Below the pieces are notes generated by a model. It was not told the DNA's origin. It made no database searches and saw only the letters and a list, made by a program, of their open reading frames with translations. This document shows, one piece after another, positions 16,702-20,000 of a DNA stretch of 20,000 nt; within the stretch, counting starts at the first letter, position 1, and each line of letters begins with the position of its first letter. This stretch comes from Prorocentrum cordatum (Eukaryota; Sar; Dinophyceae; Prorocentrales; Prorocentraceae). Where the stretch lies: the NCBI GenBank assembly GCA_963575745.1, contig CAUYUJ010016156.1:172501-192500 (forward strand), read 5' to 3'. The position numbers were made by a program, and so were the translations under genes.

Positions 16702-17433
16702 GGGTGTGCGCACCCTTTTTTACTAGACAGGGAAAGCGAAATGTCACCAAACTGCGCCCCTGGCGCTTGGCTTACCACAACAGCGGTTTCCGCTTGATAC
16801 TTCCTCGCAATGTATTCCCACATCGCGCTCTCGCGCGGGACATCCCCACAACGTATGCAGACATCATGCTCTCACATGTGACTTCTTCAATCGATTCGGG
16901 CGCCGCGTCCTCGACACTCAAGAATCACGCTCTCGTTGCGGATTCCTCACGGTATATTTGGGAATCGCGCTGTCGCTCGAGAATTCCTCGCGACTCACGC
17001 AGAGCAGCTTCAGCAACCCGCCTGCTCGACCTGGCCGCCTGGGCCCTCCTTCCCGACCCGCCCGATAGGGTCTACCCGCCCGATCTGCCCGTCTGGTTCT
17101 GCCACATGTTTTCTGAACCTAGCCCCTATCCTGCTACTCTCTCTCTCTCGTGCTCCATGTATCTCCCTCCCCTTGTCCTTTCGTTCTATCTGTCCTCTCT
17201 TCCCCTGCACGAGAAACACGCTGCAGGTAAGAAAGATAGACCTCAAGGGGGTACAGTCGAAGACGAAAACGGCGAGTATCGAGGGTTTGGGATATACGTG
17301 TTGAATGGCAGGCGAGCAGATAAGAGCGAACAGTGTTAAATGATTGGTGTTGTTGGTGTTGTTGATGTTGCTGTTCATGTTGCTTGTGTTGTTGCTGCTG
17401 CTGTAATTTGGTGTTGGTGTTGTGATTGTTGTT
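16702..17433 (+). repeat. Repeat unit 2 of the GTT-tailed family
   Basis: This unit is homologous to unit 1. It contains several degenerate copies of a short motif (CGCGCTCTCGCGCGGGAC, CATGCTCTCACATGTGAC, CACGCTCTCGTTGCGGAT), a pyrimidine-rich middle (CTACTCTCTCTCTC near 17133), then GTCGAAGACGAAAACGG...GAATGGCAGGCGAGCAG...GAGCGAACAGTGTTAAATG. A GTT array (17344-17433) follows directly. No coding function was recognised. Confidence 0.65.
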
Positions 17434-17489
17434 GAACGCCCGTTTCTAAAACATATTATTGCTGATATCCGGAAGCGGTTCCGCGCGCT

Positions 17490-18147
17490 CTCGCCTCGAC
17501 GCTGGCTACCTTTTCTCTGACAACGAGGCTCCCGCTCGAGCGTTACCTTGAGCTTACATGCGGGCCTGTGGAGGCCCAACTACGACAACAACCGTTCCCG
17601 CTCGATGCTTCCTCACAATTTACCCCGAGACACCCTGACCAGAGAGACCCCCGAACTAAGGAACGGCGCTCTCTCGCTCGAGGCTTCCTCGCGATTCAAT
17701 TAAGTTGGCGGGCCACGACGACAAGGGCTCCTGCTCGATACTTCCTCAAGATTTACTCCGAGAGCCCCTGGCCAAGGCGGCCCCCGAACTCAGGAACGGC
17801 GCTCTCGCAATTCAGGCAAGTTGGTGGAGGCCCGAACACGGCGACAAGGGCTCCCGTTCTATATTTCTCCATAGGCGTTCCGAAAGCCCCTGGCCAGAGA
17901 GGCCCCCGAACTCAGGAACGGCGCTCTCGCTCGAGACGTCTCCGAACTTCAGTCAGTGGCCGACAGGGAAGAGATCCCCCCCGAAAGGGGGCGCAAGCGA
18001 AGACGAAGTGGGGCTGGGGTATACGGAATGCAAGACACGCGTGCCAGTAAGAGCGAACAGTCTTAAAATGATTGTTGTTGATGCTGTTGTTGTTGCGGTT
18101 GATGTTGTTGTTGTCGTTATTGTTGTTGTTAGTGTTGCGTTGTTGTC
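17490..18147 (+). repeat. Repeat unit 3 of the GTT-tailed family, with an internal tandem array
   Basis: Its 3' block (GCGAAGACGAAG...GTAAGAGCGAACAGTCTTAAAATG, 17993-18070) matches units 1 and 2 and is again followed by a GTT array (18071-18147). Its 5' part contains three tandem copies of a unit of about 123-136 bp beginning CGACAASRG at 17583, 17719 and 17842, each with GGAACGGCGCTCTC and GCCCCCGAACT-type blocks. It follows almost directly on unit 2. Confidence 0.65.
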
Positions 18148-18160
18148 GTGGTCCTCGCCC

Positions 18161-18250
18161 GCGACCCCCCTGCGACCCATCCGCGACCCACCCCGCGACC
18201 CGCCCGCGACACACCCGCGACCCACCCCGCGATCCACCCTGCGACACACC
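18161..18250. repeat. Short tandem repeat of GCGACCCAC type
   Basis: GCGACCC recurs about every 10-11 bases (GCGACCCATCC, GCGACCCACCC, GCGACCCGCCC, GCGACACACCC), giving a degenerate minisatellite of about 90 bp right after a GTT tract. Confidence 0.8.
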
Positions 18251-18499
18251 CCTTGCTTGCCCCCTCGCTCTTGTCCGCCACTGCGGGGTGCTGCGTGCTG
18301 CGGAGCACGCCCGTGGCGGGCGGCAGTTCCGGAGCACTTTCAGGGAGAACTCCCCGACGCGTCGCCCAGTCAGACCGGAGCCGATCCAACGAAAGGAGGA
18401 AACCAAGAAGCGACTAGGTGCCGAATTTCTACGAGGCTGGCGCGGTCCCAGAGTTCTCTAAGGGATCTTCCATCGGACGCCTCTTGGAGTCTGCTTTAC

Positions 18500-19090
18500 A
18501 AGTGTTTGTGGCTTCTCGGGGGCTTCTCGGGGCCTGATTTCGGTCTCTTGGGGGCCCCCTGCTGCTTCTGGGGGGTCTCTTGGGGGCCTGCTTGCGGTCT
18601 CCGGTGTAATCTTGGGACGGAGGGCGCGGAATGTCAGGTCGAGTCCAACTTCTTGATGCACGCTTGGGTCATCTTGGGGTCTGCTTGGCTGGTCTTGGGG
18701 CCCTCTTGGGCCGTCTGGGGGCCTGCTGGCGGTCTCGGTGGTGCAAAATGTCAGGTCGAGATCCCCCGTCTTGGGACCTCCTTGGCCGTCTTGGGCCCTC
18801 CTAGGCCGTCTGGGGGCCTGTTGGGCCGTGTTGGGGCGATACTTGGGGGGGGCTCTTGGGCCGTCAGAGAGCCTCGGAAGCCAGAAAAAGCAAGAACGTC
18901 AAAATCAGGGCAACTATAAACAGGAAAATCAATGATTTTGGAACCTTGGAGTGTGCTTGCGGGGCCTCTTGAAGCTCTCTTGGGCTGTCTTGGGGCCCTC
19001 TTGGACCTTCTCCAGGCTACGTTGGCGACCTCTTAGGCCGCCTGGAGGCGTCTGGGACCATCTTGGACAGCCTTGGAACCCTTTTTGGGT
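18500..19090. repeat. Degenerate TTGGGGCC/GGCCGTCTTGGG repeats
   Basis: The plus strand is built of loosely repeated CTTGGGGGCCTGCT, TTGGGCCGTC and CTCTTGGGCC blocks of about 20-30 bp, interrupted at about 18875-18950 by non-repetitive sequence. Frames across it give low-complexity Trp/Gly/Pro peptides and are not supported as genes. Related blocks occur at 12397-12450 and 12640-12660. Confidence 0.65.
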
Positions 19091-19157
19091 CGTCGTGGAG
19101 CAGCGCCCAGCGTTCCCGCACGCGGTGCCACCCGCCTTCAAATAGACAGATGACGTC

Positions 19158-19265
19158 GGGCTCCAGCTTCACCTCCCGCATGTCGCTGAGCAGCGCCAGG
19201 GCCCGCTGCCACTGCTCGCCCTTCTCGCACGCGCTGATCCCTGCGCTGTAGCTGACCAGGGCGAT
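19158..19265 (-). pseudogene. Single PPR repeat fragment
   Basis: A minus-frame segment from IALVSYSAGISACEKG through QWQRALALL to VKLEP is one clean 35-residue PPR unit, followed by DVIC, the start of the next. The preceding 20 residues (MFRACEAHQGDLKLVGEVHG) may be the tail of an earlier unit. Downstream it stops resembling PPR within about ten residues. It shares its flanking sequence (a GTGGACTTCGCCCAC-like stretch) with the fragment at 12830-13085, so both probably derive from the same PPR family. It could be an exon or a dead copy. Confidence 0.6.
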
Positions 19266-19379
19266 CCCGTGGACTTCGCCCACGAGCTTCAGGTCCCCCT
19301 GGTGCGCCTCGCAGGCTCTGAACACTTTTTTTCTGTTTGTCTTGTAGAAACCTGAAGGCGGGCGCTGCCTTCTCCGCGG

Positions 19380-19930
19380 GATAGTTTGGGAGCTTCTCGG
19401 AGCTTATTTTGGGCCTCCTGGACGCCTCCTGCGGCGCCCCTGGGGCGTCGTTCGGCCTCCTGGGGGCCTCCTGGGGGCCTCTTGGGACTCTCTTGGGCCG
19501 TCTTGGGTGCCGCTGGGTCCGTCTTGGGCGCCTCTGCGGCCGTCTTGGCGCCGTCTTGGGCCGTCTTGGGCAGCTCTTGAGGCTGTCTTGGATGCCTCTT
19601 GGGCTGTCATAGGCGCCTCGGGAGCCGTCCGGATGCTGTGTTGGGCTGTCTTGGGGCCCTCATGCGGCTGTCCTGAGGGATCTTGAGGCACTCTTGGGAA
19701 CCTGTATGGCCGTCGTGGAAACGTCGGAAACGAAAAACACGGGAATTACAAACATGTCAGGTTGCCCGAGGGATTGTATCGATTTGTTCTTGATCGGGCC
19801 CCCGTGCCCGGACGTTCCGGAGGCGTCTGAAGCCGTGCAGAAGGAATCGTGGGCGCATTGGATTCTCTCTTGGACGGCCTTGGGCCCCTTGGGGCCTTCT
19901 TGGGTGCCTCCGGGGGAGTCTCGGAGCGCT
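19380..19930. repeat. Degenerate GGCCGTCTTGGG repeats, second block
   Basis: Loosely repeated GGGCCTCCTGG, TTGGGCCGTC and TCTTGGGC(A/T)G blocks resemble those at 18500-19090. They are dense at 19390-19715 and recur at 19868-19925. No gene was recognised here or in the remaining bases to 20000. Confidence 0.6.
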
Positions 19931-20000
19931 CTTTGCCCATCCTCGAAGCGCACCAAGGCCGCTGGGTCTCGCAAGGGCCGCCAGGGCCCAGAAAAAGCCT

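Noticed and set aside
16704-17339. 211-codon plus frame across repeat unit 2
   Set aside because: It covers a repeat whose related copies do not keep the frame, and it has no recognisable domain.
18161-18250. Telomere-like repeat
   Set aside because: The unit GCGACCCAC does not resemble the TTTAGGG-type telomere repeat, and the tract is short and internal.

Overview
The window looks like nuclear DNA of a dinoflagellate, probably in the broad Symbiodinium/Polarella group. The reasons are the GC-rich, low-complexity background, 35-residue PPR repeats of the YSAGISACEKG..QW..ALALL type, a degenerate LINE with a dinoflagellate-style RT and a C-terminal zinc-finger-like motif, and a Gag/RT/recombinase retroelement of a kind common in these genomes. 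No dinoflagellate spliced-leader relic was found, so the assignment rests on protein families only and is moderate. No bacterial operon, rRNA, tRNA or CRISPR array was seen.

Layout. 73-951 (-) is an unrecognised ORF with one N-terminal membrane segment. About 1026-3281 (-) is a decayed LINE: RT motifs spread over several frames, then a C-terminal domain and a zinc-finger-like motif. 3625-10230 (-) is the main feature, an apparently complete tyrosine-recombinase (YR) retrotransposon of the DIRS/PAT type, inserted in a TA-dinucleotide tract. The rest (10263-20000) has no convincing intact gene. It holds long triplet arrays (CTC, GAC, GGA, GTT), a four-copy island repeat inside the GAC array, a 42-bp palindrome, a 156-bp foldback, two PPR fragments, three related repeat units with GTT-rich 3' tails, and degenerate TTGGGCCGTC-type repeats.

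The retroelement. Read on the minus strand the order is A1, gag-like ORF, RT-RNase H, a YR ORF nested in the +1 frame, a C5-cytosine-methyltransferase-like domain back in the RT frame, then B1, A2, B2. A1 and A2 are 118 bp with one difference; B1 and B2 are 229 bp with four. This is the split-direct-repeat layout of PAT/Ngaro-type elements. B1-A2 carries the two outer ends joined to each other, as expected for a circular intermediate. Near-identical repeats and open frames suggest a recent insertion.

Points that deserve attention are the cytosine-type (not adenine-type) methyltransferase motifs, a YIDN in place of YxDD at the RT active site, a gag frame separated from pol by a single in-frame TAG, and about 1.4 kb in which two frames stay open together. 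All calls come from reading the sequence by eye; no database search was run.
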